The translations under genes were made by a program, and so were the position numbers. Shown here piece after piece: positions 1 through 10,044 of a stretch of 64,000 bases of DNA. The number at the start of each line of letters is the position of its first letter. Position 1 is the stretch's first letter. The notes below the pieces were generated by a model. It saw only the letters and a program-made list of their open reading frames with translations. It ran no database searches and was not told where the DNA came from. The stretch is from Campylobacter portucalensis (lineage in GTDB: Bacteria; Campylobacterota; Campylobacteria; Campylobacterales; Campylobacteraceae): positions 1-64,000 of the forward strand of contig NZ_VWSJ01000008.1 of the NCBI RefSeq assembly GCF_009690845.1. The letters are read 5' to 3'.

Positions 1-102
1 GCAAATTTTAAATTTAATAAAATTTTAATTTCAGACTGTGTTTTTATTATTGTAAATGAAAAATTGAATTTAATATCTGATTTTAATTTTCAATTAAATT
101 TA

Positions 103-141
103 TTTTAATATAATTTATGAAATTTAAATAAAGGATAACAC
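103..141 (+). promoter_or_regulatory. Promoter and RBS of hugZ
   Basis: A TATAAT -10 hexamer lies at 109-114 and an AAGGA ribosome binding site sits a few bases before the ATG at 142, giving a leader of about 20 bases. Bases 1-100 are AT-rich and hold no gene I can recognise. I could not identify a convincing Fur box, although heme oxygenases of this family are usually iron-regulated. Confidence 0.5.
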
Positions 142-876
142 ATGGTACAAAAAGCAATTGAACATATGAATAGTGGTCATTTAGACGTTATTATTGCGTT
201 TTGCAAAAAGTTTGGTGGGGTTGAAAATCCAACAAATGCAAAAATTACGAATATGAACGAAGAAGGATTAAATATAAAAAGTGATGATGTGGAATTTTTC
301 GTGCCTTTTTTACAAAAAGTTGAAAATAATAATTATAAAGATGCCATCATTAAGCTATACTCAAGCATAAAAGATGACACAAATAACGATAAAATCGAGC
401 GAAGTTTGGCTGAATTTATAGATACTTTTAGCAGTGTGATTATCTCAAGCATAAAAGATGGTCAAGCAATATCTTCGTATGCACCATTCATAAAAGAAAA
501 TGGAGATTTTTATATTTGTGTTTCATCAGTAGCCAAGCATTATGAAGCAATGTTGGAAAATCCGAATAATATTTCAATATTTTTTATACAAGATGAAAAG
601 GATGCGAGCAGTTTATTTGCAAGAGTTAGAGCAAGTTTTGAAGCTAGTGCTGAGTTAGTTGATGATAAATTTAGGAATGAATATTTTGCTAAATTTGAAG
701 CAACTTATCCAAATGAATCAGCTCTTTCTTTTATAAAAAATATGCAAGACTTTCATATCATTAGATTAACTCCAAAAAAAGGGCGTTTTGTAAAAGGTTT
801 TGGGGCCGCTTATGATACTAATGGTTTTAAAATAACAAGCAAAGGCAGAGTAAATAATCCTCATATCAAAAAATAA
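142..876 (+). CDS. hugZ: HugZ/ChuZ-family heme oxygenase
   Basis: This 244-residue protein resembles the HugZ/ChuZ heme-degrading enzymes of Helicobacter and Campylobacter, which use a split-barrel fold related to pyridoxamine-phosphate oxidase to open heme and release iron in the cytoplasm. The sequence shows the family's C-terminal half, with KKGRFVKGFGAAYD near residues 217-230, and ends in NNPHIKK. The His in this terminal segment (about residue 241) matches the position of the axial heme ligand known in HugZ. Length fits the family (about 250). It is a single-gene unit here; no heme receptor or ABC transporter is visible on its right side, and the left side is cut by the window edge. Confidence 0.85.
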   Translation: MVQKAIEHMNSGHLDVIIAFCKKFGGVENPTNAKITNMNEEGLNIKSDDVEFFVPFLQKVENNNYKDAIIKLYSSIKDDTNNDKIERSLAEFIDTFSSVIISSIKDGQAISSYAPFIKENGDFYICVSSVAKHYEAMLENPNNISIFFIQDEKDASSLFARVRASFEASAELVDDKFRNEYFAKFEATYPNESALSFIKNMQDFHIIRLTPKKGRFVKGFGAAYDTNGFKITSKGRVNNPHIKK

Positions 877-892
877 TTATAATTTATTTTAT

Positions 893-916
893 GGTTAGCA
901 TTGCAAAATGCTAACC
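893..916 (+). terminator. Hairpin after hugZ
   Basis: A perfect 10-bp inverted repeat (GGTTAGCATT at 893-902 and AATGCTAACC at 907-916) with a GCAA loop lies 16 bases after the hugZ stop. It lacks a strong T run, so it may work as an RNA 3' end stabiliser as much as an intrinsic terminator. The rest of 917-1076 holds no gene. Confidence 0.6.
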
Positions 917-1076
917 AAATTTGTTGATAAAAATTTAAATTTATATAATTTAATACTAAGATTTTGGTTTATTGATTATGGTAAAATTTATTTAGCATAT
1001 TTTAAGATTATTGAAATTTTGATGTATTAAAATTAAATACAAAAATAAATTAAAGTGAGATTTTTTATAAAATTTA

Positions 1077-1125
1077 AAGAGCTAAATTTTAAATTTTATT
1101 AAATTTTGATTAAAATTTAGCTCTT
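1077..1125 (-). terminator. Terminator of the ribosomal protein operon
   Basis: A 16-bp inverted repeat (arms 1077-1092 and 1110-1125, containing AAGAGCTAAATTTT and its complement) starts directly after the map stop codon. Read on the minus strand it is followed by an AT-rich stretch. It most likely ends the long S10-spc-secY-map transcript. Confidence 0.7.
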
Positions 1126-1126
1126 A

Positions 1127-1885
1127 TTAGGCTATGCTTAAAATTTCGGCCTTGCCTCCGATAACTGCCACGCAATGCTCATAATGGCTAGTTTTTAATC
1201 CATCTTGACTGGTAACTCTCCATTTATCTGCACCGATAACTGGTCTTCCATCTTTTTGGCAAATCATTGGCTCTATACAAAAAACCATTCCATCTTTTAT
1301 TTTTGGTCCTTGTTTTGGATTTTTACTTGTTAGATAGTTTGGAATTTCTGGCTCTTCGTGCGGTTTTTTACCTATACCATGACCGCAAAAATCCTCTAGT
1401 GGAACATACCCTCTACTTAAAATAAAATTTTCTATAAGATAACTAAGTTCTTTAAAATGCATACCGGATTTTATGTTTTTTATTGCAAAATATAAAGCAT
1501 CTTTACTGCAAGCAATTAAATCTTCATCACTTTTAGAAATTTTACCAATAGGAAAAGTTCTGGCACTATCTCCATAATATCCATTTAATTTGCTTCCGAT
1601 ATCAACGCCTAAAATATCGCCCTCTTTTAAGATAGTATTATCAGGAATTCCATGTATGCACACTTCATTTAGTGATAAACAAGCAGCATTTGGAAAACCA
1701 TAAAGTCCTTTAAAAGCAGGATATGCACCCTTGTTAGTTATAAAATCATCTATTTTTTTATCAACTTCTAATAAACTCATACCGGGACTTATAAAAGACT
1801 CTACATAGTCCAAACAAGAAGCGACGATTTTATTCGCCGCCCTAATACATTCTATGTCTTTAATTGTTTTTATAGTTATTGACAT
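1127..1885 (-). CDS. map: Type I methionine aminopeptidase
   Basis: Removes the initiator methionine from nascent proteins. The 252-residue protein has the full pita-bread metallopeptidase ligand set: D95 and D106 (GVDIGSKLNGYYGDSA), H169 (CGHGIGKKPHEEP), E205 (FCIEPM) and E236 (HYEH). H78 in CIHGIP is the conserved substrate-side histidine. The length is typical of short bacterial type I enzymes without an N-terminal extension. It is the last gene of the ribosomal protein operon and starts one base after the secY stop codon, so it is probably translationally coupled to the translocon gene. infA and rpmJ, which follow map in many bacteria, are not present here. Confidence 0.97.
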   Translation of the reverse strand: MSITIKTIKDIECIRAANKIVASCLDYVESFISPGMSLLEVDKKIDDFITNKGAYPAFKGLYGFPNAACLSLNEVCIHGIPDNTILKEGDILGVDIGSKLNGYYGDSARTFPIGKISKSDEDLIACSKDALYFAIKNIKSGMHFKELSYLIENFILSRGYVPLEDFCGHGIGKKPHEEPEIPNYLTSKNPKQGPKIKDGMVFCIEPMICQKDGRPVIGADKWRVTSQDGLKTSHYEHCVAVIGGKAEILSIA

Positions 1886-3148
1886 TTATAGACCTACTGC
1901 ATTTAAAGTTTGATATTTATTCATATAATTTTGTGCTTCAATTCTTCTCATTGTATCTAAAGCAACAGATACAACAATCAAAACTGAAGTTCCGCCAAAT
2001 GCAAATGGAACCCCTGCAAATTTAACTAATAACCAAGGAAGGGTAGATATAAGACCTAAATAAATAGATCCCCAAAATGTTAGCCTGCTAGCAACATCGT
2101 TCATAAAAATAGCAGTATGTTCGCCTGGTCTAACGCCAGGAATAAATCCACCTTGCTTTTTTAAATTTTCGCTAATATCTTTTGAATTAAACGCAATAGA
2201 AGCATAAAAATAAGAAAAAAATACAACAAGTATAAAAGTTAAAATGTGAAATAAATATCCATTAGGATTTAAAAAATCATTTAATTTTAAAATATAAGAG
2301 TTTGTGCTAGCTTGAAAAATAGTCGCTGGAAACATCAAAATAGCACTTGCAAAAATAGGAGGGATCACTCCACTTAAATTTACTTTTATGGGAATATAGT
2401 TCATAATTCTTTTATTTTGATTTTGCATCATAACTTTTCTAGAATATGAAATAGGCACTCTTCTTTCGCCTAACTCCACATATATTACAAAACCAATAGT
2501 AGCTATTATAATAAAAATAATGAAGAGTAAAACTAAGAAATTCATCTCGCCAGTATTTACTAAATTTACTGCTCCACTTATTGCTGTTGGAATTCCGCTG
2601 ACAATTCCAGCAAAGATTATTAAACTTATGCCGTTTCCGATACCTTTTTGAGTTATTTGTTCTCCAATCCACATTAAAAGCATCGTTCCTGTTAGCATAG
2701 ACACACAAGCTAAAGTTGTAAATAAACCAGTATCTATTAAAATAGCACTTTCACCTGTTTTTCCTGTCATACTATAAAGACCAATACTTACTCCAATAGC
2801 TTGAACTATTGTAATAAAAACTGTTGCATATCTGATGATTTGCATATATTTTTGCATACCATCTCGCTCTTTTTTAAGTTGTGCTAATTTAGGAAAGGTT
2901 GCTGATAAAAGCTCCATAATAATAGAAGCTGTAATATAGGGCATAATACCTAAAGATATTATGCTTAGCCTTTCAGCAGCATTTCCGCTAAACATATTAA
3001 ACATACCAAGAGCGTTATTGCTATTGTCTCTAAAAAAATCAGCAATAACACTAACATTTACTCCAGGTACTGGAACATATGCTAAAATTCTATACACGAA
3101 CAAAAAACCTAAGGTTATAAAGATTTTGTTTCGTAGTGATTTATTCAT
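1886..3148 (-). CDS. secY: Protein translocase subunit SecY
   Basis: Forms the central channel of the SecYEG translocon in the inner membrane. The 420-residue protein begins with the family's N-terminal region (RILAYVPVPGVN), shows about ten hydrophobic segments, and has the cytoplasmic loop with ELGERRVPISYSRK and the GIRPG-like motif (FIPGVRPGEHT) before the last helices. The start codon overlaps the last base of rplO, so the two are translated in tandem. Position at the end of the spc block is the standard one. The partner gene secG is also in this window (22.1 kb). Confidence 0.98.
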   Translation of the reverse strand: MNKSLRNKIFITLGFLFVYRILAYVPVPGVNVSVIADFFRDNSNNALGMFNMFSGNAAERLSIISLGIMPYITASIIMELLSATFPKLAQLKKERDGMQKYMQIIRYATVFITIVQAIGVSIGLYSMTGKTGESAILIDTGLFTTLACVSMLTGTMLLMWIGEQITQKGIGNGISLIIFAGIVSGIPTAISGAVNLVNTGEMNFLVLLFIIFIIIATIGFVIYVELGERRVPISYSRKVMMQNQNKRIMNYIPIKVNLSGVIPPIFASAILMFPATIFQASTNSYILKLNDFLNPNGYLFHILTFILVVFFSYFYASIAFNSKDISENLKKQGGFIPGVRPGEHTAIFMNDVASRLTFWGSIYLGLISTLPWLLVKFAGVPFAFGGTSVLIVVSVALDTMRRIEAQNYMNKYQTLNAVGL

Positions 3149-3549
3149 TATTTTAATCCGCTTACTTTTACATTCTCATCTTTGATTTTTGAAGCTAAAT
3201 CTTTAGCACTTACACCAATTAATTTAACTTTTTTAACGCTGTTTGAAATTTTATGCACACTTTTTATGCTATCAAGAGTTATCTCATCTAAATTTTTAAC
3301 AGCTATAATTTTTTCTACATTAATAACATACGGTTTTTCAACTCTGCTATTAAAACCAACTTTTGGAAGTCTTCTTTGAAGCGGTTGTTGCCCGCCTTCA
3401 AAACCTCTTTTTTCATTATAGCCTTTTCTGGCTGTTTGACCCTTTCCGCCTTTTGTAGCAGTTTTTCCCCAACCACTGCCTTGACCACGACCAATTCTTT
3501 TTGTATTTCTAGTAGAGCCAGGTGCTTTTTGTAAATTTTCTAGTCCCAT
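3148..3549 (-). CDS. rplO: 50S ribosomal protein L15
   Basis: Large-subunit protein of 133 residues (E. coli about 144). The N-terminus carries the glycine- and lysine-rich extension typical of L15 ([21 protein letters not shown]), which threads into the rRNA core. It sits three bases after rpsE and overlaps secY by one base, the conserved spc-operon position. Confidence 0.97.
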   Translation of the reverse strand: MGLENLQKAPGSTRNTKRIGRGQGSGWGKTATKGGKGQTARKGYNEKRGFEGGQQPLQRRLPKVGFNSRVEKPYVINVEKIIAVKNLDEITLDSIKSVHKISNSVKKVKLIGVSAKDLASKIKDENVKVSGLK

Positions 3550-3552
3550 TTT

Positions 3553-4002
3553 TTATCCTTTCAACATACTAAGAGCTTTCATTGTTGCTCTTACCACATT
3601 AGATGAATTGTTTGAACCTAACGATTTTGTAAGTATATCTTTAACACCTGCAAGTTCTAATACAGGTCTAGTTGAACCACCAGCAATAACACCAGTACCC
3701 TCACTAGCTGGCTTTAAAAGTACTCTACTGGCATTAAATTTAACTTCTACATCGTGCGGTATAGTAGTGCCTTTTAACTTAACTTCTATGATGTTTTTAA
3801 ATGCATCATCAACCGCTTTTTTAATAGCGTCTGGAACTTCTTTTGACTTACCAAAACCAAAACCTACAAGACCTTTTCTATTTCCAACAACAACTAATGC
3901 TGTAAATCTAAATCTACGACCGCCTTTTACAACTTTTGTAACCCTGCCGATATTGACGATTACTTCTTCAAATTCTTCTTTATTATATCTTTCCATCATC
4001 AT
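3553..4002 (-). CDS. rpsE: 30S ribosomal protein S5
   Basis: Small-subunit protein of 149 residues, shorter at the N-terminus than the 167-residue E. coli protein. The RNA-binding double-stranded-RBD-like motif [20 protein letters not shown] and the C-terminal [18 protein letters not shown] region are clear. It lies between rplR and rplO. The ORF starts with two methionines in a row; the first was kept, but the second is equally possible. Confidence 0.97.
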   Translation of the reverse strand: MMMERYNKEEFEEVIVNIGRVTKVVKGGRRFRFTALVVVGNRKGLVGFGFGKSKEVPDAIKKAVDDAFKNIIEVKLKGTTIPHDVEVKFNASRVLLKPASEGTGVIAGGSTRPVLELAGVKDILTKSLGSNNSSNVVRATMKALSMLKG

Positions 4003-4011
4003 TCCTTTGGG

Positions 4012-4368
4012 TTATAGCTTAATGCCATTTTCTCTTAAAGCATCTGCAAAAGATGCTATCACGCCATGATATAAATAACCATTTCTATCAAAAACCACTT
4101 CTTCTATGCCTTTTTCTTTAAGTTTTGTAGCTAAATCTTTTGCAAGATTTATAGCACCTTCTTTGTTTGCTTTTAAATTTAAAACCTTGCCACTGCTTTG
4201 ACATATAGTTGTTGATGTAACATCTTCAATAGCTTGAGCATAAATAGTTCTATTAGATTTAAAAATAGAAACTCTTGGGCAATTAGCAATACCTGAAATT
4301 TTAGCTCTAATTCTTCTTTTTCTTTTTAGTCTTAAAGATAATTTTCTTTTTAAAATATTTGTTCTCAT
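4012..4368 (-). CDS. rplR: 50S ribosomal protein L18
   Basis: 5S rRNA-binding large-subunit protein, 118 residues, matching the usual size. It has a basic N-terminus ([17 protein letters not shown]), the segment [18 protein letters not shown], and the conserved end [23 protein letters not shown]. Gene order rplF-rplR-rpsE is the conserved one. Confidence 0.97.
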   Translation of the reverse strand: MRTNILKRKLSLRLKRKRRIRAKISGIANCPRVSIFKSNRTIYAQAIEDVTSTTICQSSGKVLNLKANKEGAINLAKDLATKLKEKGIEEVVFDRNGYLYHGVIASFADALRENGIKL

Positions 4369-4377
4369 CGCCTACCC

Positions 4378-4914
4378 TTACTTCTTAGATGTTTTTCCGG
4401 CTTTGCGGATAATTCTTTCATTAACATACTTAATGCCTTTTCCTTTATAAGGCTCAGGTGGTCTAAATTCCCTAATCTTAGCAGCTACTTGACCTACAAC
4501 TTGCTTATTGTGCCCTTTTATGGTTAAAACGTTTTTTTCAACGCTTGCTTCAACACTATCTGGTAACTCATAATTTATAGGATGAGAAAAACCTAAATTT
4601 AACTCTACAACCTTGCCTTTAACAGCAGCTTTATAACCAACACCATTTATTTCAAGTCCTATTGAAAATCCATCAGTTAAGCCTACTACTATATTATTTG
4701 CTAAAGCTCTATAAGTTCCCCAATAAGCCCTACTTTGTCTATCTTCACCTTTTGGAGAAAAAGTTAAAGAGTTGTTTTCAAATTTAACATCTACATGATT
4801 TTTTGTATCAAGTTCTTCTACTAACTTGCCTTTTGCAAATTTAATAACATTTGCATCTAAACTGACATCAATTCCACTTGGAATTGATACAGGTTTTTTT
4901 CCTATTCTTGACAT
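4378..4914 (-). CDS. rplF: 50S ribosomal protein L6
   Basis: Large-subunit protein of 178 residues (E. coli 177) that lies near the factor-binding site. It starts MSRIGKKPV and carries the C-terminal signature [12 protein letters not shown]. It is preceded by an 82-base gap to rpsH, the only sizeable gap within the 22-gene operon, and has a good RBS (AAAAGGAAAAAA before the ATG). Confidence 0.98.
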   Translation of the reverse strand: MSRIGKKPVSIPSGIDVSLDANVIKFAKGKLVEELDTKNHVDVKFENNSLTFSPKGEDRQSRAYWGTYRALANNIVVGLTDGFSIGLEINGVGYKAAVKGKVVELNLGFSHPINYELPDSVEASVEKNVLTIKGHNKQVVGQVAAKIREFRPPEPYKGKGIKYVNERIIRKAGKTSKK

Positions 4915-4996
4915 TTTTTTCCTTTTTATTTGTCTAGGGTATTTCTACTTTTAGGAATGGATACCACAATACCATAAAAAGCAGAGTAAAAAGTTC
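4915..4996 (-). other. Gap between rpsH and rplF with possible small hairpin
   Basis: Every other junction in the operon is at most about ten bases, but this one is 82. On the minus strand it contains GGTAT and ATACC about 20 bases apart, which could form a short stem. This might be a processing site or a binding site for a ribosomal protein. The evidence for function is weak. Confidence 0.3.
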
Positions 4997-5392
4997 TTAC
5001 CAAACAGTGCAAAGAACTTCGCCGCCTATACCTCTTTTACTAGCTTCTATACCAGCCATAATTCCTTGACTAGTAGAAACTATAACAGTTCCATAACCAT
5101 TTTTAAATCTTTTAATCTCATCTTTACCTTGATAAATTCTTCTACCTGGTTTAGAAATTCTAGTAATTTCATTTATCGCACTTTTGCCATTCTCATCATA
5201 TTTCAACTCAACATTGATGAATTTTTTATTATTTTCTTCAACTACATTAAAAGTTGCTATATATCCTTTTTGGACCAAAACTTCTAATGTCGCTTCAACA
5301 GCATTTGAGTGCAATAATCTAGCAGTATCTAATCTTCTAAGACTTGCATTTCTAATTCTAGTCAATCCATCTGATAATAAATCATTTAACAT
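4997..5392 (-). CDS. rpsH: 30S ribosomal protein S8
   Basis: Small-subunit protein of 131 residues that binds the central 16S rRNA domain and, in E. coli, represses the spc operon. It starts [17 protein letters not shown] and ends with the conserved [26 protein letters not shown]. It lies nine bases after rpsN. Confidence 0.98.
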   Translation of the reverse strand: MLNDLLSDGLTRIRNASLRRLDTARLLHSNAVEATLEVLVQKGYIATFNVVEENNKKFINVELKYDENGKSAINEITRISKPGRRIYQGKDEIKRFKNGYGTVIVSTSQGIMAGIEASKRGIGGEVLCTVW

Positions 5393-5401
5393 ATTTTTTC
5401 C

Positions 5402-5587
5402 TTACCAACTTGCTTTTTTAAGGCCCGGAATTAGACCCTCATTAGCCATTTTTCTAAGACAAACTCTACAAATTCCAAAATCTCTATAAACAGAGTGAGG
5501 ACGACCACAAATTTGACATCTCGTATAGGCACGTGAGCTAAATTTAGCTTTTCTCTTTGCCTTAGCTATCATTGATTTTTTTGCCAT
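5402..5587 (-). CDS. rpsN: 30S ribosomal protein S14, zinc-binding short type
   Basis: The short, zinc-containing (type Z) S14 of 61 residues. Four cysteines are in two CxxC pairs (C24, C27, C40, C43), the usual zinc ribbon. The start at 5587 is chosen over a longer reading because [16 protein letters not shown] is the family N-terminus and AAAGGA lies seven bases upstream of this ATG. Bacteria with only this form depend on zinc for this protein unless they carry a Cys-free paralogue, which is not seen in the window. Confidence 0.97.
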   Translation of the reverse strand: MAKKSMIAKAKRKAKFSSRAYTRCQICGRPHSVYRDFGICRVCLRKMANEGLIPGLKKASW

Positions 5588-5588
5588 A

Positions 5589-6134
5589 TTACTTTCCTTT
5601 TGCAAAAGGCATACCAATTAGCTCTAAAAGCTTGTAAGCCTCTTTATCACTATTTGTTGTAGTAACTATTGTTATATTCATACCGTGAGTTCTTAAAATT
5701 TTATCATACTCAACTTCTGGAAACATAAGCTGTTCATCAAGACCAAAATTATAATTTCCTCTTCCATCAAAACCATCTCTTGGAACGCCTCTAAAATCTT
5801 TAACTCTAGGAAGTGCAATCGAGATAAGCTTATCTAAAAATGCAAACATATTCTCTTTTCTTAAAGTTACTTTGATACCTACTGGAAAACCTTCTCTTAC
5901 TTTAAATCCTGCAACTGATTTTTTAGCATTAACACTAAGTGCTTTTTGACCTGCTATCAAAGATATAGTATCAACCATATTTTGTAAAACTTTTTGATCT
6001 TTTGCACTCTCGCCAGCTCCAACACTTATAACTATTTTTTCAATAGATGGAATAAGCATAGGATTTTTAATATCAAATTCTTTTGCTAAATTTGGTCTGA
6101 TTTCTTCTTGATATTTAGTTCTAAGTCTATTCAT
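5589..6134 (-). CDS. rplE: 50S ribosomal protein L5
   Basis: 5S rRNA-binding protein of 181 residues (E. coli 179). Characteristic stretches are [45 protein letters not shown] and [17 protein letters not shown]. It lies between rplX and rpsN with nearly no spacing. Confidence 0.98.
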   Translation of the reverse strand: MNRLRTKYQEEIRPNLAKEFDIKNPMLIPSIEKIVISVGAGESAKDQKVLQNMVDTISLIAGQKALSVNAKKSVAGFKVREGFPVGIKVTLRKENMFAFLDKLISIALPRVKDFRGVPRDGFDGRGNYNFGLDEQLMFPEVEYDKILRTHGMNITIVTTTNSDKEAYKLLELIGMPFAKGK

Positions 6135-6137
6135 AGA

Positions 6138-6371
6138 TTACTCCTCAACCTTAGCTACATTTGAAATATCTATAGGCATCTCAACAGCCATAAATCCGCC
6201 GCTTGGATTTTTATCGCTTGGCTTAATAGCTTTTTTTGCTAACTTCATCCCTTCTACGATAACTTGTCCTTTTTTAGCAATAACACTTTTTACAACGCCT
6301 GTTTTGCCTTTGTCATCACCAGCAATAATCTTAACATTATCACCTTTTTTAATCTTATACTTCACTGCCAT
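6138..6371 (-). CDS. rplX: 50S ribosomal protein L24
   Basis: Assembly-initiating large-subunit protein with an N-terminal KOW motif (KGDNVKIIAGDDKGKTGVV). At 77 residues it is clearly shorter than the about 104 of E. coli, lacking the C-terminal part; short L24 forms are, as I recall, normal in this phylum. It shares one base with the rplN stop. Confidence 0.96.
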   Translation of the reverse strand: MAVKYKIKKGDNVKIIAGDDKGKTGVVKSVIAKKGQVIVEGMKLAKKAIKPSDKNPSGGFMAVEMPIDISNVAKVEE

Positions 6372-6739
6372 TATAAAACCTCCGGTGCAAGTGAAACTAT
6401 TTTCATAAATCCACCATATCTTACTTCTCTACCAACAGGCCCAAAAATACGAGTTCCAACTGGTTCTTTTTTAGCATCAATTATAACAGCTGCATTTTCA
6501 TCAAATCTTATCAAAGAGCCATTTTCTCTTTGAACTTCTTTTTTAGTTCTAACCACAACTGCTTTAACAACTTGACCTTTTTTTATCTTTCCATTAGGTA
6601 GTGCTTTTTTAACAGAGCAAACTATAATATCACCTACTGTTGCATATCGTCTTTTACTACCACCTAAAACTTTTATACACATTAATTCTTTTGCACCACT
6701 ATTATCAGCAACTGCAAGTCTTGTAAAGCTTTGTATCAT
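6371..6739 (-). CDS. rplN: 50S ribosomal protein L14
   Basis: Large-subunit protein of 122 residues, the standard size. It starts [24 protein letters not shown]-like and has [13 protein letters not shown] near the end, both strongly conserved. It overlaps rpsQ by one base. Confidence 0.98.
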   Translation of the reverse strand: MIQSFTRLAVADNSGAKELMCIKVLGGSKRRYATVGDIIVCSVKKALPNGKIKKGQVVKAVVVRTKKEVQRENGSLIRFDENAAVIIDAKKEPVGTRIFGPVGREVRYGGFMKIVSLAPEVL

Positions 6740-6990
6740 TACTCAACTCCTTTTTTTACAATTGCACTTAAACGAAATGATTTTCTTTTACTAAGCGGTC
6801 TGCACTCAACAGCTGAAATAGTATCACCAATATTTGCAACATTACTTTCATCGTGAATTAAATATTTTTTAAAGCGTTTTACAAATTTTCTATATCTTGG
6901 GTGCATAACTCTTTTTTCCACTAAAATAGTAGCTGTTTTATCACCAGCTTTTTTTAATACAACACCTTGAATTTCTCTTTTTAATGCCAT
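6739..6990 (-). CDS. rpsQ: 30S ribosomal protein S17
   Basis: Small-subunit primary binding protein, 83 residues (E. coli 84). The OB-fold motifs [37 protein letters not shown] are clear. It follows rpmC by three bases. Confidence 0.98.
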   Translation of the reverse strand: MALKREIQGVVLKKAGDKTATILVEKRVMHPRYRKFVKRFKKYLIHDESNVANIGDTISAVECRPLSKRKSFRLSAIVKKGVE

Positions 6991-6993
6991 ATT

Positions 6994-7185
6994 TCACCCC
7001 TTATTAATTGCGCTAATTGCAGTATTTATTCTTGCGATATCTTTTTTTATATCACGAATTTCATTAGGGTTTGTTAACTGCATAGTTTTTAGCTTTTGTC
7101 TTAAATTAAAAAGCAACTTTTTCTTTTCAACCAGTATAGCGTTAAGTTCGCTAATATTTTTATCTTTTAACTCAGTATAATTCAT
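6994..7185 (-). CDS. rpmC: 50S ribosomal protein L29
   Basis: Large-subunit exit-tunnel protein of 63 residues. It is a helical hairpin with the L29 pattern ([26 protein letters not shown]). Its start overlaps the end of rplP by 14 bases, indicating coupled translation. Confidence 0.96.
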   Translation of the reverse strand: MNYTELKDKNISELNAILVEKKKLLFNLRQKLKTMQLTNPNEIRDIKKDIARINTAISAINKG

Positions 7186-7597
7186 TTTCGCTCTCTCTTG
7201 TTACTATTTTAGTCTTAAAAGGCAACTTGTGAATTGACAAAGTTAATGCAGCTCTTGCAAGTTCTTCGCTAGCTCCCGCCATTTCAAAAATAACTCTACC
7301 AGGTTTGATATTCATAACCCACTCTTCAACACCGCCTTTACCTTTACCCATTCTGGTTTCAAGAGGTTTTTTAGTAAGCGGTTTATCAGGAAATACTGTT
7401 ATCCAAACTTTAGCTTGTCTTTTTACATATCTTGTCATAGCCACACGAGCAGCTTCTATTTGACGTGAATTAATTCTGCCAGCTTCAACAGCTTTTAGAC
7501 CTATATCACCATAAGCTAATTGTGTTCCTCTTGTTGCATAACCACGATTTCTGCCCTTCATCATTTTTCTATATTTTGTTCTTTTTGGCATTAACAT
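7172..7597 (-). CDS. rplP: 50S ribosomal protein L16
   Basis: Large-subunit protein near the peptidyl-transferase and A-site, 141 residues. The N-terminus [11 protein letters not shown] corresponds to MLQPKRTKFRK in E. coli, so the first ATG was kept; a GGGG-type RBS precedes it. The conserved [13 protein letters not shown] region is present. Confidence 0.98.
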   Translation of the reverse strand: MLMPKRTKYRKMMKGRNRGYATRGTQLAYGDIGLKAVEAGRINSRQIEAARVAMTRYVKRQAKVWITVFPDKPLTKKPLETRMGKGKGGVEEWVMNIKPGRVIFEMAGASEELARAALTLSIHKLPFKTKIVTRESENELY

Positions 7598-7599
7598 GA

Positions 7600-8295
7600 C
7601 TATCTACCCCTTCTTGCTCTTCTTTGTTTTTTTGGAGCATCTTCTGTTTTTTCTGTTTGAATTCCTTTTTGCAAAACTTCACCTTTAAATATCCAAACTT
7701 TTACACCTATATTTCCATATGTGGTGTGAGCTTCAGCAAAACCATAATCAATCTTTGCTCTAAAAGTATGAAGCGGAACTCTTCCTTCTAAATACCACTC
7801 AGTTCTTGCCATTTCGGCTCCACCTAAACGACCAGATACTGAAATTTTAATACCTTTTGCACCTGCTTTTTGTGCATTTTGAATTACTTTTTTCATAGCT
7901 CTTCTAAAAGCAACTCTTTTTTCTAATTGCATAGCAACATTTTCGGCTGCTAATTGTGCTGAAGCACCCGATTTTCTTTCTTCTTTGATATTTATACTAA
8001 CATCTTTTCCGATTAGTTTAACTACTTCATTTTTTAAATTCTCTATTTCACTGCCCTTCTTGCCGATAATAACACCAGGTCTTGCAGCTACAACTGTAAT
8101 ACGAATTTTTTTAGCAGCTCTTTCAACTATTATTTGGCTAATACCTGCATAATAAAGTTTAGCCTTTAAAAATTTTCTAATTTTATAGTCTTCACCTATG
8201 CTTGTTGATAAACTATCTTTTGCAGGAAACCATCTTGATTCCCAATTTCTATTTATGCCTAGTCTAAGACCTATTGGATTAACTTTTTGTCCCAT
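7600..8295 (-). CDS. rpsC: 30S ribosomal protein S3
   Basis: Small-subunit protein at the mRNA entry, 231 residues (E. coli 233). It has [16 protein letters not shown] at the start, a KH domain with [14 protein letters not shown], and the C-terminal [22 protein letters not shown]-type region, here ending in a basic tail ([10 protein letters not shown]). It overlaps the rplV stop by one base. Confidence 0.98.
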   Translation of the reverse strand: MGQKVNPIGLRLGINRNWESRWFPAKDSLSTSIGEDYKIRKFLKAKLYYAGISQIIVERAAKKIRITVVAARPGVIIGKKGSEIENLKNEVVKLIGKDVSINIKEERKSGASAQLAAENVAMQLEKRVAFRRAMKKVIQNAQKAGAKGIKISVSGRLGGAEMARTEWYLEGRVPLHTFRAKIDYGFAEAHTTYGNIGVKVWIFKGEVLQKGIQTEKTEDAPKKQRRARRGR

Positions 8296-8627
8296 TACGC
8301 TTCCTTCTTTGTAGGTTTGCTAACTTCAACCATTATATGTGAAGTAGGTTTTCTAATCTTACTAGCAGTTCCTCTAGCACGAGGTCTAAATCTTTTCAAA
8401 ACTGGGCCTGCATCAACTCTACATGAAGTTATTATAACCTCTTCTGGCTCAAACCCACCATTTGCAACAGCACTAGAAATAGCATTTGCTATGTATTTTG
8501 CTCCACGATTTGGTGTAAATTCCAAAGTCGCAAGTGCAAATTCGGCATTCATTCCTTGAATTTGTTTTGCAATTAATCTGGTTTTTGTCGGAGAAATACG
8601 AACAAATTTAATAATTGATCTACTCAT
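8295..8627 (-). CDS. rplV: 50S ribosomal protein L22
   Basis: Large-subunit protein whose beta-hairpin lines the exit tunnel, 110 residues, the standard size. It shows [15 protein letters not shown] near the start and the C-terminal hairpin [20 protein letters not shown], where macrolide-resistance changes occur in other species; nothing unusual is seen here. Confidence 0.98.
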   Translation of the reverse strand: MSRSIIKFVRISPTKTRLIAKQIQGMNAEFALATLEFTPNRGAKYIANAISSAVANGGFEPEEVIITSCRVDAGPVLKRFRPRARGTASKIRKPTSHIMVEVSKPTKKEA

Positions 8628-8636
8628 TTTCTATCC

Positions 8637-8918
8637 TTACTTACCAATTTTCTTTTGAACTGAGCCTTTGTGGCCTTTAAAAGTTCTAGTTGGAGCAAAC
8701 TCACCTAACTTATATCCTATATGATGTTCTGTAACATAAACAGGAATAAAGCTCTTACCATTATGAACATTAAATGTAAGTCCAATCATATCAGGAACTA
8801 TCGTACTTCTTCTTGACCAAGTTTTTATAGGTTTATTATCATTAGCTTGTTTTGCAGCTAAAACTTTTTTCATTACGTGGTCATCAACGAAAGGACCTTT
8901 TTTGAGTGATCTAGCCAT
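8637..8918 (-). CDS. rpsS: 30S ribosomal protein S19
   Basis: Small-subunit head protein of 93 residues. It starts [19 protein letters not shown] and contains [16 protein letters not shown] and [13 protein letters not shown]-like segments (here [16 protein letters not shown]). Lies two bases after rplB. Confidence 0.98.
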   Translation of the reverse strand: MARSLKKGPFVDDHVMKKVLAAKQANDNKPIKTWSRRSTIVPDMIGLTFNVHNGKSFIPVYVTEHHIGYKLGEFAPTRTFKGHKGSVQKKIGK

Positions 8919-8920
8919 CT

Positions 8921-9751
8921 CTATTTTCCTTTCCTTCTTGAAATTATAAGTTTATCACTAGCTTTTTTACGTCTTGTTTTGGCACCTTTAGTTGGTTTTC
9001 CCCATGGAGTAACTGGATGACGACCTGAATTTTTCTTGCCTTCACCACCACCATGTGGGTGATCAACTGGGTTCATTGCACTTCCTCTTGTTTGAGGGCG
9101 AATTCCTCTGTGGCGATTTCTACCAGCTTTACCAATAACGACATTTGCCCACTCTTCATTGCCAACTTCGCCAATTGTTGCCATACATTCAGCCAAAACT
9201 TTTCTCATTTCACCGCTTGGAAGTCTTAATATTACATATTTTTCTTCTTTACCCATAAGTTGAGCATAACCGCCAGCACTTCTTGCTATTTGGGCACCTT
9301 TGCCTGGTTTTAACTCAATATTATGCAAAATAGTTCCTAGAGGAATATTTTTTAATTTCATAGCATTGCCTGGTTTTATATCAAGACCACCTTCAGCAGA
9401 ACTAATTACATCACCAACATTTAAGCCATTTGGTTTAATGATATATCTTTTTTCTCCATCTTTATAGCTAATTAAAGCAATTCTACAATTTCTATTTGGA
9501 TCGTATTCGATAGCTTCAACTCTTCCATCAATATCAAATTTTTTTCTTTTAAAATCGATTATTCTATATAGTTTTTTTGCTCCAGCTTGTTTATGGCGTG
9601 AAGTAATTCTTCCGTTATTATTTCTTCCAGATGTTGCAGGAATTTTTACAAGAAGGCTTCTTACGCTTGCTTTTGCAGTAATATCATCACTACTTAAGAC
9701 TGTCATAAATCTTCTACTTGGAGTATATGGTTTATAATGTTTTATTGCCAT
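8921..9751 (-). CDS. rplB: 50S ribosomal protein L2
   Basis: Core large-subunit protein needed for peptidyl-transferase activity, 276 residues (E. coli 273). The C-terminal signature [17 protein letters not shown] with the conserved histidine is intact, followed by the basic tail. The gene follows rplW by one base. Confidence 0.98.
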   Translation of the reverse strand: MAIKHYKPYTPSRRFMTVLSSDDITAKASVRSLLVKIPATSGRNNNGRITSRHKQAGAKKLYRIIDFKRKKFDIDGRVEAIEYDPNRNCRIALISYKDGEKRYIIKPNGLNVGDVISSAEGGLDIKPGNAMKLKNIPLGTILHNIELKPGKGAQIARSAGGYAQLMGKEEKYVILRLPSGEMRKVLAECMATIGEVGNEEWANVVIGKAGRNRHRGIRPQTRGSAMNPVDHPHGGGEGKKNSGRHPVTPWGKPTKGAKTRRKKASDKLIISRRKGK

Positions 9752-9752
9752 T

Positions 9753-10043
9753 TTACGCTCCTATACTTTCAAGGCTTGCACCTTCAGGAAGTTTAACATA
9801 GAATTTTTTAAAATCTTTTCTACTTCCAACTTTTCCCCTAAATCGCTTAACCTTACCATCCATTCTTAAAGAATTTATTTTTAATGCATTTATTCCAAAA
9901 TAAACTTTTAAGATCTCTTTTAATCTATTTTTTGTCATATTTGTTGATGTTTGGATAACAGCAACATTGTTATTTTCGCCGTTTTGAAGGCTTAAAGTTT
10001 TCTCTGTATAGAGAATTGTTTTTATATCTGTTATATCTGCCAT
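9753..10043 (-). CDS. rplW: 50S ribosomal protein L23
   Basis: Exit-tunnel rim protein and docking site for trigger factor and SRP, 96 residues. It starts with [19 protein letters not shown] and has the family's C-terminal [21 protein letters not shown]. It is one base away from rplD. Confidence 0.97.
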   Translation of the reverse strand: MADITDIKTILYTEKTLSLQNGENNNVAVIQTSTNMTKNRLKEILKVYFGINALKINSLRMDGKVKRFRGKVGSRKDFKKFYVKLPEGASLESIGA

Positions 10044-10044
10044 C

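Noticed and set aside
1-141. Fur box upstream of hugZ
   Set aside because: The region is AT-rich and has no convincing GATAATGATAATCATTATC-like match by eye.
2439-2708. 89-residue frame inside secY
   Set aside because: It is an overlapping frame in another register of secY with no domain and low-complexity content.
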